Source: Axinella damicornis (Eukaryota; Porifera; Demospongiae; Axinellida; Axinellidae). Taken from it: 64,000 nt of DNA. Every line of letters begins with the position of its first letter. Position 1 is the first letter of the stretch. The stretch is taken from the NCBI GenBank assembly GCA_963931865.1, contig OZ007507.1, forward strand, positions 18,643,523-18,707,522, written 5' to 3'. Shown piece after piece: positions 24,067 through 36,990 of this stretch. Position numbers and translations under genes: made by a program. The notes beneath the pieces are model-generated. The model was not told the origin of the DNA, ran no database searches, and worked only from the letters and a program-made list of their open reading frames with translations.

Positions 24067-25225
24067 GTCAGGTGCTGGATTGATGGAACCTGGTCACAGA
24101 TTCCGCTGCTTGTTCTTCAAAATTATAATTAGACCGGGTTAGCTACAAAGTAAAATATCATGGTGCTGAAGCTGCCACCTATATAGTTATAGATCTTATC
24201 TCCGGAATGCATGGAAGGATGCCCGGGATGTTCTTCAATTTTGAAACCCAAGCAGTTTTAGCTAATTAGCTAGTGGCTGCTGCTGCTGTCCTCAATCAAT
24301 GACTCCTCATGTGGAAAGGCGAAGTTTCTTCGAATTCTCCACATTCAAGTTAATTTCAATTCATACTGTGTATCTCATATTATCCTGCAAAGCTTACAAC
24401 AACCTTACCAAGCGAATGTCCATACATGTATAGAGGCTGGGATTCAAGCAGTGGCTGTTTCATCTCAATCTGTCAAAGCAGCAAACTGAGATGCACGACA
24501 TCATATAAAGATACTGTAGTTTTTCTTAGAGAGAAAAAATGGAGAAATAGCACTGAAGTCACATTTCACTACTATTTCAACAGCTAGCTACTCTGAACTT
24601 CTTCAACAACTGTATGGACACAGCATTCTAAGAGCCACTCAAAATTTAATGGTACTTGTTTTATCAAAATTTGTTGATGGGATACAGAGATACACATGTA
24701 TTTATTGTGGTGACCTTCTAAATGCAAAGCAAAGCTGCACTAGCTGGAGGTCCAACTAGCAAAACATGTATCTAATATTCAAGACCTATACAAAGAGAGA
24801 CAAGTGAACAAAAACGCAAGTTGCTACAACGAAAGGTGACAAAGTGAACAAACTAGCTACAAAACGGAAGGACAATTAATACAGAACAAGGGGCCTGACT
24901 AATTACTAAGGAATACGTACATATATGTGTACAAACAAGGTGGGTACAAGCTAAAAACACAAGTGCGGATTATGTTTTATGTTTGGAGTGCACATTGTAG
25001 GTATACCCATATTATAGTTTTTCAAGAACTTGAAGTGGATGTTATTTTCAGTTTGCAAAATCAATTGCAATCGGCATAAAGGCATTGTGAACCAGGTTAT
25101 TAATTTGATGGCAACTAAACCAAAATGCTAGCCATACAACAAAAAAATAACCCCCTACAAATGAAACTATTTGTAGCTATCTAAATTACCACTTTAGATT
25201 TCAATGTTCTACTGCTGTCCAAACG

Positions 25226-26162
25226 TTAGTTTGTTTCTGCACTGAAGTTGAAGAATATGGTTTCTGTTACTTCAGCATCCCCTTCAATCCACTCAGACCA
25301 CGAGTCAGCATTATCAGGACTGTCCTGCCCACCACTGACTTCAGCATTTTCAAACACAACTGCTCTCCGCTCAATGAGCTGTGGCTGCTGCCCAGGTAGT
25401 GACATTGCATTTTCTGGAGACAACTGCAGTTGGCTTGCGGCTAGTGGTGGTACACCTGATTGATGCAAATCAAGAGTGTCTGTTACTTGTCTATTTTGAA
25501 TGACCATCAACTTCCGCACCTGAGGAATTGGTTCTTCAATAGTTGCATCAACCTCCTCTGTCACTGAATCCAACTGGTGTTGAACAGCTCTACGAATAGT
25601 ATCAGAATTATAGCCACGAGAGCGCAAAGTATCTGAGGCTTCTGTGGAGAGTGTTGTTGATTTTGGTGGGTATGTGGAGCTTGTTGATACGAGACGTCGC
25701 TCTCTTTGATAACTGTCACTACTGGAGCCTTGCACATGGTGATGTTTGTTTTTGTGGTGAGATGACTGTGCATAAGAGCCCATTCTGCAAGTCAGTGTAT
25801 AAAACCACTTCTACCATTCGTTGCGAACGTCCTGTGATCTTAGAACACGTAGGACAAAAATCAGCAGTCCCTGTGTGCCAACAAGGATAGTGAAGAGGTA
25901 CACATTAGGCAACCTAACTTCTGGTGGTAGACTGGTGGTTCCAAGAAGCCCAAATATCCAACCAAGCCCAAACGTGACGGCCAGAATCAGTCCGATTAGT
26001 GCATTTTTCCTAAATTCACTCTTTTTGCCACCATCTTTCGTAGCAGTGTGTCTACAGCTGATCGAGTGCATTATCAACACGAACATAACGAAGTTGAAGA
26101 TGTATATCACAGCAAAGGGTGCCATGACTCCAATGTAGAATGGGAAGTCATTTGGAAAGCAA
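25226..26162 (-). pseudogene. Orphan copy of GPCR terminal exon (nonsense after TM7)
   Basis: Copy of the TM5-tail exon with its 3' splice acceptor kept, but no other receptor exons follow upstream before gene B. The frame is open through TM7 (LRSQDVRNEW) and then an AAG codon has become TAG, directly after TM7. The tail frame downstream (25,226-25,783) is still open. Read as a duplicated exon fragment carried with the Ig-ITIH_C duplicon. Confidence 0.88.
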
Positions 26163-26356
26163 CTGCAGTATTAGGGGAAAGTAGATACATCATCGCAGGT
26201 TGAAACTGAAGTGCATAGTGCTCACAAAGTTGAAAGCGGTTGCTCAATAGTGCATAATTCTGCAAATGATACTATTTTGACAGCTGCAAATTGCACTCAC
26301 ACAAGTGACACAGTCACTACGCTAATTTCCATACAAGGAGTGGAGCAGTGATAGTC

Positions 26357-26415
26357 TAGCCTCGTTCCCAGGCCCCCACCCAGCTTTACCAGCGGGGGCA
26401 TAGGAACGAGGCTTG
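26357..26415. mobile_element. Short foldback MITE (TAGCCTCGTTCCCAGG arms)
   Basis: Inverted arms TAGCCTCGTTCCCAGGCCCC and GGGGGCATAGGAACGAGGCT flank a short centre. It is part of the duplicon: diverged copies lie at about 1,117, 7,116, 13,115 and 37,207. Confidence 0.6.
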
Positions 26416-27415
26416 TTTTCAAATGGCTTCCTAATGTTGAAGTCTGTCAGTTGAAACATGTTTCACCCCAAGGTATGCATAATTATGCATAATTTAATTG
26501 GCTCAGCAGAGGACTCCAGAGACAAACAACTACAAATTGAGGTAAAGGAGTACTGCAATAATGTAACTTCCTGGGTGTTTACGTTCTGTTGTCCTTCCCC
26601 ATAGTGCCACATGGCAACTAGCATCATGCATTATTATAAGCTGTCAATAACCAGGTTTCAAGTTGTCTCCAGTTTTCACTGCTCCTCCAGGTTATCATAC
26701 CATTGCTTTTATATACATGCATATAGCTACAATGTTATCAGTTTCATAAAGTGAACATAACTATGCATCTATACTACATGTTGTGCGAGTCTATTTTTGT
26801 CTCGGCGCCGAAGCGCCGAGACACAGTGCTACGTCTCTCCACATAGCTAGCTGGAGCGCATGTGCGACGGATTTTACTAACTAGTAACGTGCATGTGGCC
26901 GCACCCTACTGCACTACACAACTGAAGACACAAACAAGATCATGTGAGATTTCAGCAAGAGAGGCTAAAACAGCAGGAAGTCGGATTACAAGGTATACGC
27001 GAGAATGATCGTCTGAGGAGCGCCAAGAACGCAGACTTGAAGAACGTTGGGGGGTACCAATGCAAGCGATATAGATGGGATTTTCTGGCCTTGTCTCCTA
27101 GCTGGTGCACATACATACTACACACTATATCTGTACTGCAGTATAGGATTCTAGCTGATAATCTATGAGAGGTGTTTTACAGTGGCTATAGCAGGATGCT
27201 GACTCCTATAAATACCTCCCGAAAACTTCATTTAATCCATGACAATAATATTATATCACTTGTTAGATAAACAGTTAGTGTATGCGTAATGATATCACAC
27301 ACAAAGGCAATTCACACAACCAACTCATTGATGTCAGTCCTAATGGCTGATCACAAGCCCTATACAGCAATCACTGAGGAATGTCTTACTTCCTAATCTA
27401 ATCATTACTTGACTG

Positions 27416-30400
27416 TTAAACTTCCTGCTTCTTTGGCTTGAACTTGAACTTGAAAGAGAGGACGTCGTCAACCAGGTAGTCAAGGTAGTGTCCCTGGATG
27501 AGCTTCTTGCCCTGGTAGCCAGGGTTCATGGCTGCCCAGCAGAGCTGATCATCAGGAGTCTCCCTCTCCATGAAGCTCCAGACAGGCTTCCTCATCACTG
27601 GCACTGGGTCCATGTCTGGCCCAAGCAGCAGCAGCTTTCGAGACTCATCAATCTCAACTCCATCACGGAAGAACTGACCTGTAATTGGTGGGCATTAACC
27701 TGCCTTGATTTTTGTGCTAGTATACATCTATATTTAGCATGGAATCCAGGCAGTGTAATAAATTATATTCATACCAATGAGCCCATGTGAGTCTTTGGGC
27801 TGTTCGTTCACTTTATTCCAGACTATGTCAAGATGAAACTTCTTGAATCTCACTGTGAGACTCAGGCCAATATCGCGCAGGTCCACATGAACTACTGGAT
27901 GCTCTGGCTTTGAGGTAAATTCTGTGATGCTTAGTTTGTCTCTGCTAAATATCAGGCTTTCGGTCTTTTGGGCCAACAATGTGACCTTGTCTCCGATGTA
28001 GATCTTTTTCCCACTAGCATCAAATCGTAGCTTTGTGATGTTGGAGTGTTTGTATTGCGTGCCTCTCACCACGACTCCCAGTGACCCAATCCAGGTAATC
28101 TCCTCCCTCTTAGGGTCTTGGACAAACAAAGCATTCATGTGCATCTGCTTGTTGCTGATGAGGTTGAAGGGGAACCCACTTTGTCCGTGCACTGTAAAAC
28201 ACAGCAGCTGCCCTGTTGGTAGAAGGATGCTGTAGTGTGGATCTAAGACCATAGTCCCTGTGAGGAATCAGAGGACAGCTGTAGTACAATCAGGAATCAG
28301 TACATCAGTTAGGTGACGGAAAGTATGCCCATGTACTGCTTAATTAATTAACCTTTTCATCGCTGAGAGTTCCAAAGCAGTTGACAGCATTAACCATCTC
28401 AACTAAGCCCATTACTCTAGTCTTATACAATCTAGTAGTTGACCTGCTTAGAAATTGAATATTAGATGCATGTGAAGGATTGAAAGTACAGAAATTCTGA
28501 ATTGACAGATCTCTGGTGAAAGGGTTAAAATACCTCCTGATGTTGACGATGTGGGAGTTGGAGAAACAACTGTAGATTGGAGGGAGAAGCCATCCATAGC
28601 ACCAGGAGCATATGAAAGAGGTACAGCAGTATACGAGAATGAATATGCAAATTTTACTGTTGTACCATAGATAACTAAAATAGTCTATATTATCTATGGG
28701 CGTTCAGAAGCATTAATCTTGGTTCATTGTTTGCAGGTCCCAGCCCCTCCCCTTTTCCCAGTCAACCTACAGTCCCACCTACAACTGTCGTTGTTGTCAG
28801 CCCAGGTATGTACTGCAATAGCAGCCAATCAAGTATTCATATCTAGTAGCTACTGTTAATTTTTTCTCTTGAACTTTGAAGTCAGAGGAGAGGACGTCAT
28901 CAACCAGGTAGTCAAGGTAGTGTCCCTGGATGAGCCTCTGCCCTGGTAGCCAGGGTTCATGGCTGCCCAGCAGAGTCTGGAGTCTCCCTCTCCATGAAGC
29001 TCCAGACAGGCTTCCTCATCACTGGCACTGGCTCCATGCATGTCTATGGCATGCATGTCTATGTGTCTATGGCATGGATGCAACATAATTATACTTTACA
29101 TAATTATACTTTTTTTTTTCGTTCTTTTCTTTCCTTTCTTTAGGAACATTTTTCCCAGATGGGCAGGATTAGCAGGAAGCAATTAATGCTTGTTTGAAGC
29201 CTCTCCTGGGAAGGGAAACCAGAAAGCCTGGAGAAAAACCCTTCCTAGGTGCAACTGGTAGGACTCGAACCTGTGGCCTCTCACACCACACAGTCCACCA
29301 CTAGGCCACACAGTCACACTACTGATATCTACTAATATAGAGGTGGGGTGTATAACTACAGACAATACATCTTATCAGATGAACACATTCACTTACAGTT
29401 CACGGTAATATCAAAGGTGGTGCTGTCGCTTCCAGCGGTGTTATTACCAAATATGGTGTAGGTGCCAGTGTCCTCCCGCCTAGCACGACTAAACGTGATG
29501 GTGTTTACCGTCTGGACTATATTGTTATCTGAGATGGGCATGCCACCCCTGGTCCACATGAAGTCTGGGGAGGGATTAGCGTCCAGGGGGACAGTAACTT
29601 GAGCATTCATATCCCCCTCTCTGAAGGTCTGTGGTCCTGGGTTCGTGTAGTTCGGAGCATCTGCAGTTTGGGGAACAAGTTAGAGCAGAATGGTTACAAT
29701 ACTGCCTGAGTAGTTCATGCCCTACAAAATAATAAGTGAAGATGTGAGTTTAGGCTATCCTCGTACCCAGGCCCTCCCACCGAGCATTTGTCACTTGCAG
29801 TACACTAACGTGGGGAAGGCCTGGTAAAACTCGTCACATGCAGAGATGTAACGGTTGAGTGGATGTGTGGAGGAGTGGCTTTCTGGGCCTGAGAAAACTT
29901 GCCAAGACTGCATGATGTCGACGCTCAATCACTCAGTGGCCTGTGAGGTTTTCAGCGAATGTGCCATTCCTCCACACGTCCACTCAATGTCCATGCATGT
30001 CACCGCACGTGACCAGTTTTACCACATGTTAGTACTGCAAGTGACAACTGCTGGGGTGAGAAGGCCTGGCTAAAGGGCTAAGTTTAGGTCTAGGAGTCTT
30101 CTCTCTGCCATTCCCTGTCCCCTACCTGTGAAGTTTGCAGAAATACTGCCAGAGAAGGCAGGACAATAATTGTTGAGCACATAGCTGTGGGAAACACTGG
30201 TCTCATGGTTCTAAATACATCCTAATCTCTCACTCTCTCTTTCCTATTCATCTAGTGACAAAACTTACAGTACACGGTGAGAATGCCGACATCAGTAGAA
30301 AATCCCCCGGCAACACACTGAAATGCCAGCGTGTTTTCATCCCTCTGGGCATTCACAACTGTAATTGTTACTGAGTTATCAGTACCATCCACCATCACAT

Positions 30401-32261
30401 TGGCTGGTAGGGTTGCCACAAAACCACTCTCCCCAGGTCGGCGAACAGAGAGAGTTATGCCCCCATTAATATCACATCGGAACGTCACATTGTTACCCTC
30501 GTTTACAACAATGGGAATGTTTTGTTGATCACCTTGAGAGCGTTCGAGAACTACCGGTGCCTGGCCTGTGGAGAAACAGACAAAAGACAATATAAATTGT
30601 CGAAATATATCGGTCATTAAGAAGTTAACGTTGTCCTGCAAAACACACGGATTCACATACCCACATGCACACACATTTTGTGTGGAAACCTGCTATCCCT
30701 AACGGAATGCAGTAATTACTGGTGAACTGAGAGGAAGTCACATGATCAGACCTTACAACCTCACACACACACAAACTCCACGTAGGCACCCACAGCAGCT
30801 CCACCACGTATCCATGGTTACAGTCCAGCTCCACAAGAAACCAAATGATTTTGTGAATAGACTTATCGCAGCTGCAGATGGCTTGTGTTTAGTCACAAAA
30901 GCCACAAATTAATAGGTGCTTCACTTCATGTTCAGGGACTAAATAAGGCTCTCTGATTGGTTGAAATTAATTTAGCTCAGACTCTGGTGGTGGTTGATGG
31001 TTGAACCTAAGCCCGGCTGTTAACTCCACCAGTGATCCAGGCTTACAATGTGTTAGGGTCGTACCCTGGCCCACTTGCAAAGGGCCGCTTGATAAAGTTG
31101 CTGCTCTAACCTCACAGGAGCCACACTTTGAGGGGCTGACCAACCTGAGCCTTACAACAATATTCATTCATTGTGTGTGCATAATGTACCTGTGGAAAGA
31201 TTGTGTCTAGCGTTGTGTACATACACGTACACAAACACACGCAATGTTTCCACATGCAAATTATGCACACACAATTCAAACACAATGAAAACTGACTGTA
31301 CACAGAGCACAATAGGTGGCCATATTCAACCCTAAACTTAGAACTACAGCTCTGATTATTCTCTGAACTCGACCCACAATCCCTATATTACACATACATG
31401 CTGACTGCTTGCAGCAAGAACGCAATATTAAGTAGATCGTGGCTCCTCAGACCACAAAGCCCGGACAACTTATGCACTCTTGTTTGCAGTTATGTAAGTA
31501 TGGAAGGTGAAGAAGGAGATCTTGTTACATGTGTGACATTAGGTAGACACACGGGAGGCAGTGCCCAACCTGTAGTAATTCATATTTTGTGTTGACCCAT
31601 CCTCAGTGTCTTGAAACAAGTGGTATATTGATGCTACGCTGCCACTACGTCCAGCATTTAGAGGGACATTAGCTACAACAAATGGCCTCAATCTCCTTTG
31701 TTGGAGAATCCTTAGGGAGAGGCTTCCTGCTTCATTTGGCTGCTTGTTTACTACAGCCCCTAGAATGCTAGCACCACACACCTAATGTGAAACTGTTCTT
31801 TGCATCACTGGATGTTTCGGGGTGACCTGGATGTTCGGGGTGACCTATGACCTAGATAGCGACAGGTGACTTGTTTATGATCACGAGCAAAAGACTAATC
31901 GTCAAAAAAGCGCTTAACTTCCTTTCATGCAGGGACTGATTATGCTCTGTCTGAGTATGTACGGTCTATTGAGTTGTGCTGACCCTGCAGAAACACACCT
32001 AGCAGAGTTTCGTAGAGAGGGAAGAGGGGCCCCAAACATGGCATATTCATGGTGGGTGTGTTGTTGATGTACTGGTGGTGTACCCATGTGCCATGTGTTT
32101 GTCTGCATTCCCAGCTAGATATGGCCTCCCACAAATTCCACAGAATTGAATTGATCACCACCATCACAGAGTACTGACTCTGAGGAGTGACTACAAACTC
32201 TACAAACAGACTTACCATAAGCTAAGGTAAAGACAGCCACAAACAGAAGTACTGACTTCAT
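27416..32261 (-). CDS. Secreted two-Ig protein with ITIH C-terminal domain (gene B)
   Basis: Six phase-matched exons: 32216..32261 (the same MKSVLLFVAVFTLAY signal), 30269..30565 (Ig4-like: NVTFRCD, LAFQCVAGG), 29397..29660 (Ig5-like), 28534..28569 (linker VSPTPTSSTSGG), 27775..28257 and 27416..27678 (ITIH_C-like, ending KPKKQEV). About 462 aa. It lacks the exons for Ig1-Ig3 of gene A, yet the signal exon joins Ig4 in the same phase, so the short form is still translatable. The donor after ATTG is GTATGA instead of GTAAGT. A 15-bp insertion at the start of Ig5 rules out the upstream acceptor but leaves a good one at 29660. Confidence 0.82.
28858..29035 (-). pseudogene. Relic of the ITIH_C last exon inside an intron of gene B
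   Basis: Counterpart of the 15.7-kb relic; LCWAAMNPGYQG is still readable, but the frame is broken on both sides. Confidence 0.75.
29110..29321 (-). mobile_element. tRNA-derived SINE in gene B intron
   Basis: Same SINE as in gene A at the same intron position, with the A and B boxes kept and a longer A-rich tail, so the insertion predates the A/B duplication. Confidence 0.75.
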
Positions 32262-32281
32262 GGTAGTGCTCTTTTAGTATC

Positions 32282-32475
32282 TGGAGAGGGAGGCAGGGAG
32301 GGAGAAAGGGAGGGCCAGAGGAAGGGAGGTAGAGAGGGAGGAAAGAGAGAGAGGCAAAAGTGGAGAGATGAATGAAGGTATATGGAGGGAGGAAGGAAAG
32401 CAGGAAGGGAAAGAGAGAGAGAGGATTAGGGAGAGAGGGAGGGATGGGGAAGAAGGGGTGAGGCAGAGGGGGAAA
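32282..32475 (-). promoter_or_regulatory. Polypyrimidine 5' flank of gene B (candidate promoter/5' UTR)
   Basis: Counterpart of the gene A flank with small length differences in the GGAAGG units. The conserved distance to the ATG in both genes supports a shared 5' region. Confidence 0.4.
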
Positions 32476-34344
32476 ACTTAGTTGCGTGCCGTTCATGATC
32501 AATGGAGCTCACCAAAACTTACATATGAAGTTTGGTGATGATCACAGCCTTAGTGACAACTTAAGCAAAAAAAATTTATTTGGGTACCCAGCAGGTACGG
32601 TTAGTCTAGCTACCTGTTTGCTGGTGACTGCTGTCCACGTCTTTAGCTACTTGCATACACCCCTTCTAACCAGAGATCATTAATTGGTGTAAGCCTGCAA
32701 TTAGAACTATGAAAACATCAAAGGAGAGCATATGACTTGGCCAGCGAATCAGTGAGATAGAAAATTATGGGACCTTGGCCCCACTAGTCTTCTCATGCGC
32801 TGGTGGCATGGGTCGTGCAGCTGTTGCAAAAGAGACTAGCCACCTTCGTTGCTGCAAAAAGAGACGCACGTTTCCTACTCACTCCTTCGTGCAGCAATCA
32901 TGTCCGTCAGAGGTGCCAGATCCTCCATTGACCAGGCATCAATACAACCTAAAGCCTCCATCAACCTTGTAGCTATCTAGCGAGGACCACCACAATAATT
33001 ATTGTCACTGTTGTAATATTCCCGCCATAATAATCACGTCTTTACTTGCTGCTCTTACACGTCCTACTTATAGATGTGGGCAAACAGCAAATTTGTGGTA
33101 GCTAGCTACGAAAACTATAAACTCCCGAAAAATTTTCGAAACGATAATACCGGTAGCTAGCTATAGCTAGCTATATACTTTATATACGGCCCCCAAAATA
33201 CCGCACGTGCATGGTATTTTTGTTCAACAAGGGCTAAGTCTGTTCCTGGGGTAGATTCTGTAATTGTCGCTGTCAAACACAGACAATTTGCCATTCGTCG
33301 TATTGAAGCCAATGCCAGAAGGCCATTTGAACTGTAGGAATGACTGCGCAACAAACCTCCAATCTGACACGGCGGTTATAACAATGGTCCACTGCAATTC
33401 TACATAGATGTTGTCATCATCATCTAAAGTGACACAAGCAGGATAGTCGAATTCGAACTGCCTCTCAGTTGAACTTATTAGCAACTGCCCGTCGGTCACG
33501 CACGCGCGCCCTTCGGCGTTCGCGATGTCGCGATGAATTCTGGGGAAGCCAGACCCTCGCACGCGCGTGTGCATGTGATGGGTCTGGCTTCGCCAGACTA
33601 TACGCGTATGCAAGTCAGAACACCAGTAACCAATGGGAAGAGTGCACAACAGTGCAGGGAATTAATTGGGGCGAGCCTGAGCGAGCCCCACATAGTCGTG
33701 CTCTTCAGGATGTCCGTCCGTCCGTCCAGATGGTGTCCGTCCGACGTCCGGTGTGTTTAGCGTATGACCGTATATCCAAGTGGAAAATCGTAATGTTGCG
33801 CCGCCCGCCCGCGTGCTGAATCCGGACAACACGCGTACAAGTCGCATAGCATAAATGCACGACAGTACCGGATCGAGCCTGCTATGTTTTACGCTGGTGC
33901 TACAAACTACGTACTACAGACTTGTTGAGAGCTGCAGAGGTCAGCTGGAGGGAGAGATTCTCTCGGCAACTTGGGGTAAGTATTCCTCTCAGGTAGCTAC
34001 AGTGTAGCGGCCTCGTTCCCAGTCCCACACCCAGCTTTTCATTGCTTGCCGTATGTCGCTTGCAGTACGTCAAGCGACGAAAAGCTAGGCGTGGGACTAG
34101 AAATGAGGCTACCACGAACTTGAATGTGATGAACAACAATTGGCTACATCGCAGACCCCACCCCCAGCTTCCCTTATAAGCTGCGCCGCGCCGCCCGGGC
34201 CTCCCAGCCTATGATCACTCAGAGAATGATTATTGACATGCAGTACGTCACATTTATCAGGCGAGCCCCACAATGCCCTGCATTCTCCTAGTTTTTCTGA
34301 CAATGGTAGTCTCGTCCGGGTCATCCCCCGTCTGACGAGAGGGA

Positions 34345-34404
<60 letters not shown>

Positions 34405-36044
34405 ACACACACACAAATTTATGACAATAATTGTCATGAACTGCAGCATGTACACCTGTATACTTTGTACCACTCTCAGAAGGCTCAAGATTCCAAAATT
34501 TTCTTGGGGGGCATGCGCCCAGACTCTCCTACAAATTTTGGCCTACAGCCGCAGTCCCACGCCCGCCATGATTCTCAACATCTTCTCCCCCAAAACTCAA
34601 AATCCTGGATAGAACCCTGCCTGCAAACTTCTTCGCACAGTTGCTTGTGGGTAGAAGTTCACGGAGCGTCCGGACACCCCTGCCCTTACTCTATGCAGGT
34701 AGCTAGCTATAGAATGGTGTGCTTCTCAGCAACTGTGCGTCTGGGACACCCCCTCACCACAGACTGTGTTGGTGTTGTCGTGTTGCATGGTTGGATCCAC
34801 TGAGTGGCAACAAACTGTGGCATGGTCACCGCAGACTGACAGCGTTCTCTCTTTTCCATCACCCTGCAACTAGGCTCCACTGACCACTCTTCTCTATCCA
34901 CAACAATTGGAAATGCCAGGGGCACACCAAAGCAGTCATGATCAAGTTTACTGAAAGAGCAGACTGAGGGGCTCTGCATGTCAGGTGCTGGATTGATGGA
35001 ACCTGGTCACAGATTCCGCTGCTTGTTCTTTAAAATTAGGCCGGGTTACAAAGTAAAATATCATGGTGCTGAAGCTGCCACCTATATAGTTATAGATCTT
35101 ATCTCCGGATCGAATGCATGGAAGGATGCCCGGGATGTTCTTCAATCTTGAAACCCAAGCAGTTTTAGCTAATTAGTGGCTGCTGCTGCTGTCCTCAATC
35201 AATGACTCCTCATGTGGAAAGGCGAAGTTTCTTCGAATTCTCCACATTCAAGTTAATTTCAATTCATACTGTGTATCTCATATTATCCTGCAAAGCTTAC
35301 AACAACCTTACCAAGCGAATGTCCATACATGTATAGAGGCAGAGATTCAAGCAGTGGTTGTTTCATCTCAATCTGTCAAAGCAGCAAACTGAGATGCACG
35401 ACATCATATAAAGATACTGTAGTTTTTCTTAGAGAAAAAAACGGAGAAATAGCACTGAAGTCACATTTCACTACTATTTCAATTAGCCAGCATTCTAAGA
35501 GCCATTCAAAATTTAATGGTACTTGTTTTATCAAAATTTGTTGATGAGATACTTTCTAAATGCAAATCAAAGCTGCACTAGCTGGAGGTCCAACTAGCAA
35601 AACATGCATCTGATATTCAAGGACCTATAAAAGAGAGACAAGTGAACAAAAACGCAAGTTGCTACAACGAAAGGTGACAAAGTGAACAAACTAGCTACAA
35701 AACGGAAGGACAATTAATACAGAACAAGGGGCCTGACTAATTAATGAGTACATATATGTACAAACAAGGTGGGTACAAGCTAAATCACAAGTGCGGATTA
35801 TGTTTTACGCGTGGAGTGCACATTGTAGGTATACCCATATAGTTTGTCAAGAACTTGAAGTGGATGTTATTTTCAGTTTGCAAAATCAATCGGCATAAAG
35901 GCATTGTGAACCAGGTTATTAATTTGATGGTAACTAAACCAAAATGTTAGCCATACAACAAAAAAATAACCCCCTACAAATGAAACTATTTGTAGCTATC
36001 TAAATTACCACTTTAGATTTCAATGTTCTACTGCTGTCCAAACT
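32476..36044. other. Spacer between gene B and the receptor 3' end
   Basis: Counterpart of 22,231-25,225. It carries an extra insert of about 0.63 kb (33,665-34,290) not present in copy A, with a foldback of the CCTCGTTCCCAG family at about 34,011-34,112, and a long C homopolymer at 34,347-34,390 followed by (CA)n. No convincing gene; the receptor 3' UTR should lie in its right part. Confidence 0.6.
33236..33515 (-). pseudogene. NHL-repeat gene relic (copy B)
   Basis: QFEFDYPACVTLDDDDNIYV and, in the second block, FKWPSGIGFNTTNGKLSVFD followed by SDNYRI, the best-preserved version. The first block has the same insertion as copy A. Fragment of an NHL protein, not a full gene. Confidence 0.6.
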
Positions 36045-36990
36045 TTAGTTTGTTTCTGCACTGAAGTTGAAGAATATGGTTTCTGTTACTTCAGCATCCC
36101 CTTCAATCCACTCAGACCACGAGTCAGCATTATCAGGACTGTCCTGCCCACCACTGACTTCAGCATTTTCAAACACAACTGCTCTCTGCTCAATGGGCTG
36201 TGGCTGCTGCCCAGGTAGTGACATTGCATTTGGTGGAGACAATGGAAGAGACAACTGTAGTTGGCTTGCGGCTAGTGGCAGTACACCTGATTGATGCAAA
36301 TCAAGAGTGTCTGTTACTTGTCTATTTTGAATGACCATCAACTTCCGCACCTGAGGAATTGCGGCTGGTGGTTCGTCAATCGTCGCATCAACTTCCTCTG
36401 TCAGTGAATCCAACTGGTGTTGAACAGCTCTATGAGAATTATAGCCACGAGAGCGCAAAGTATCTGAGGCTTCTGTGGAGAGTGTTGTTGTTGATGGGTA
36501 TGTGGAGCTTGTTGATACGAGATGTCGCTCTCTTCGATAACTGTCACTACTGGAGCCTTGCACATGGTGGTGTTTGTTTTTGTGGTGAGATGACTGTGCA
36601 TCAGAGCCCAATCTGCAAGTCAGTGTATAAAACCACTTCTTCCATTCGTTGCGAACGTCCTGTGATCTTAGAACACGTAGGACAAAAGTCAACAGCCCCT
36701 GTGTGCCAACAAGGATAGTGAAGAGGTACACATTAGGCAACCTAACTTCTGGTGGTAGACTGGTGGTTCCAAGAAGCCCAAATATCCAACCAAGCCCAAA
36801 CGTGACGGCCAGAATCAGTCCGATTAGTGCATTTTTCCTAAATTCACTCCTTTTGCCACCATCTCTCACAGCAGCGTGTCTACAGCTGATCGAGTGCATT
36901 ATCAACACGAACATAATGAAGTTGAAGATGTATATCACAGCAAAGGGTGCCACGACTCCAATGTAGAATGGAAAGCTATCTGGAAAGCAA
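36045..36990 (-). CDS. Terminal exon: TM5-TM7 and cytoplasmic tail (intact copy)
   Basis: A 946-bp exon. TM5 is VVAPFAVIYIFNFIMFVLIM; TM6 is NALIGLILAVTFGLGWIFGL with the family G-L-G-W-x-F pattern; TM7 is NVYLFTILVGTQGLLTFVL. The tail of about 200 residues is rich in Ser, Thr, His and Gln (HHKNKHHHVQGSSSDSY) and ends in an acidic stretch and NFSAETN. The last residues do not fit a class I PDZ ligand. This is the only one of five copies that is both open and joined to upstream receptor exons. Confidence 0.92.

Larger units (their letters stand above)
22231..25225. other. Spacer between gene A and GPCR-tail copy B
   Basis: About 3 kb holding the NHL relic (22,955-23,215), a G homopolymer at 23,463-23,499, a GTCTCGTC hairpin at about 23,401 and duplicon DNA that matches 32,476-36,044. 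No convincing gene. Confidence 0.6.

Noticed and set aside
32212..32502. Pro/Ser/Leu/Phe-rich minus-strand frame upstream of gene B
   Set aside because: Simple translation of the polypyrimidine tract; the true start is the signal-peptide ATG at 32,261.
36045..36990. PDZ-binding C terminus on the receptor, as in some adhesion GPCRs
   Set aside because: The protein ends AETN, which does not fit the S/T-x-hydrophobic class I motif.
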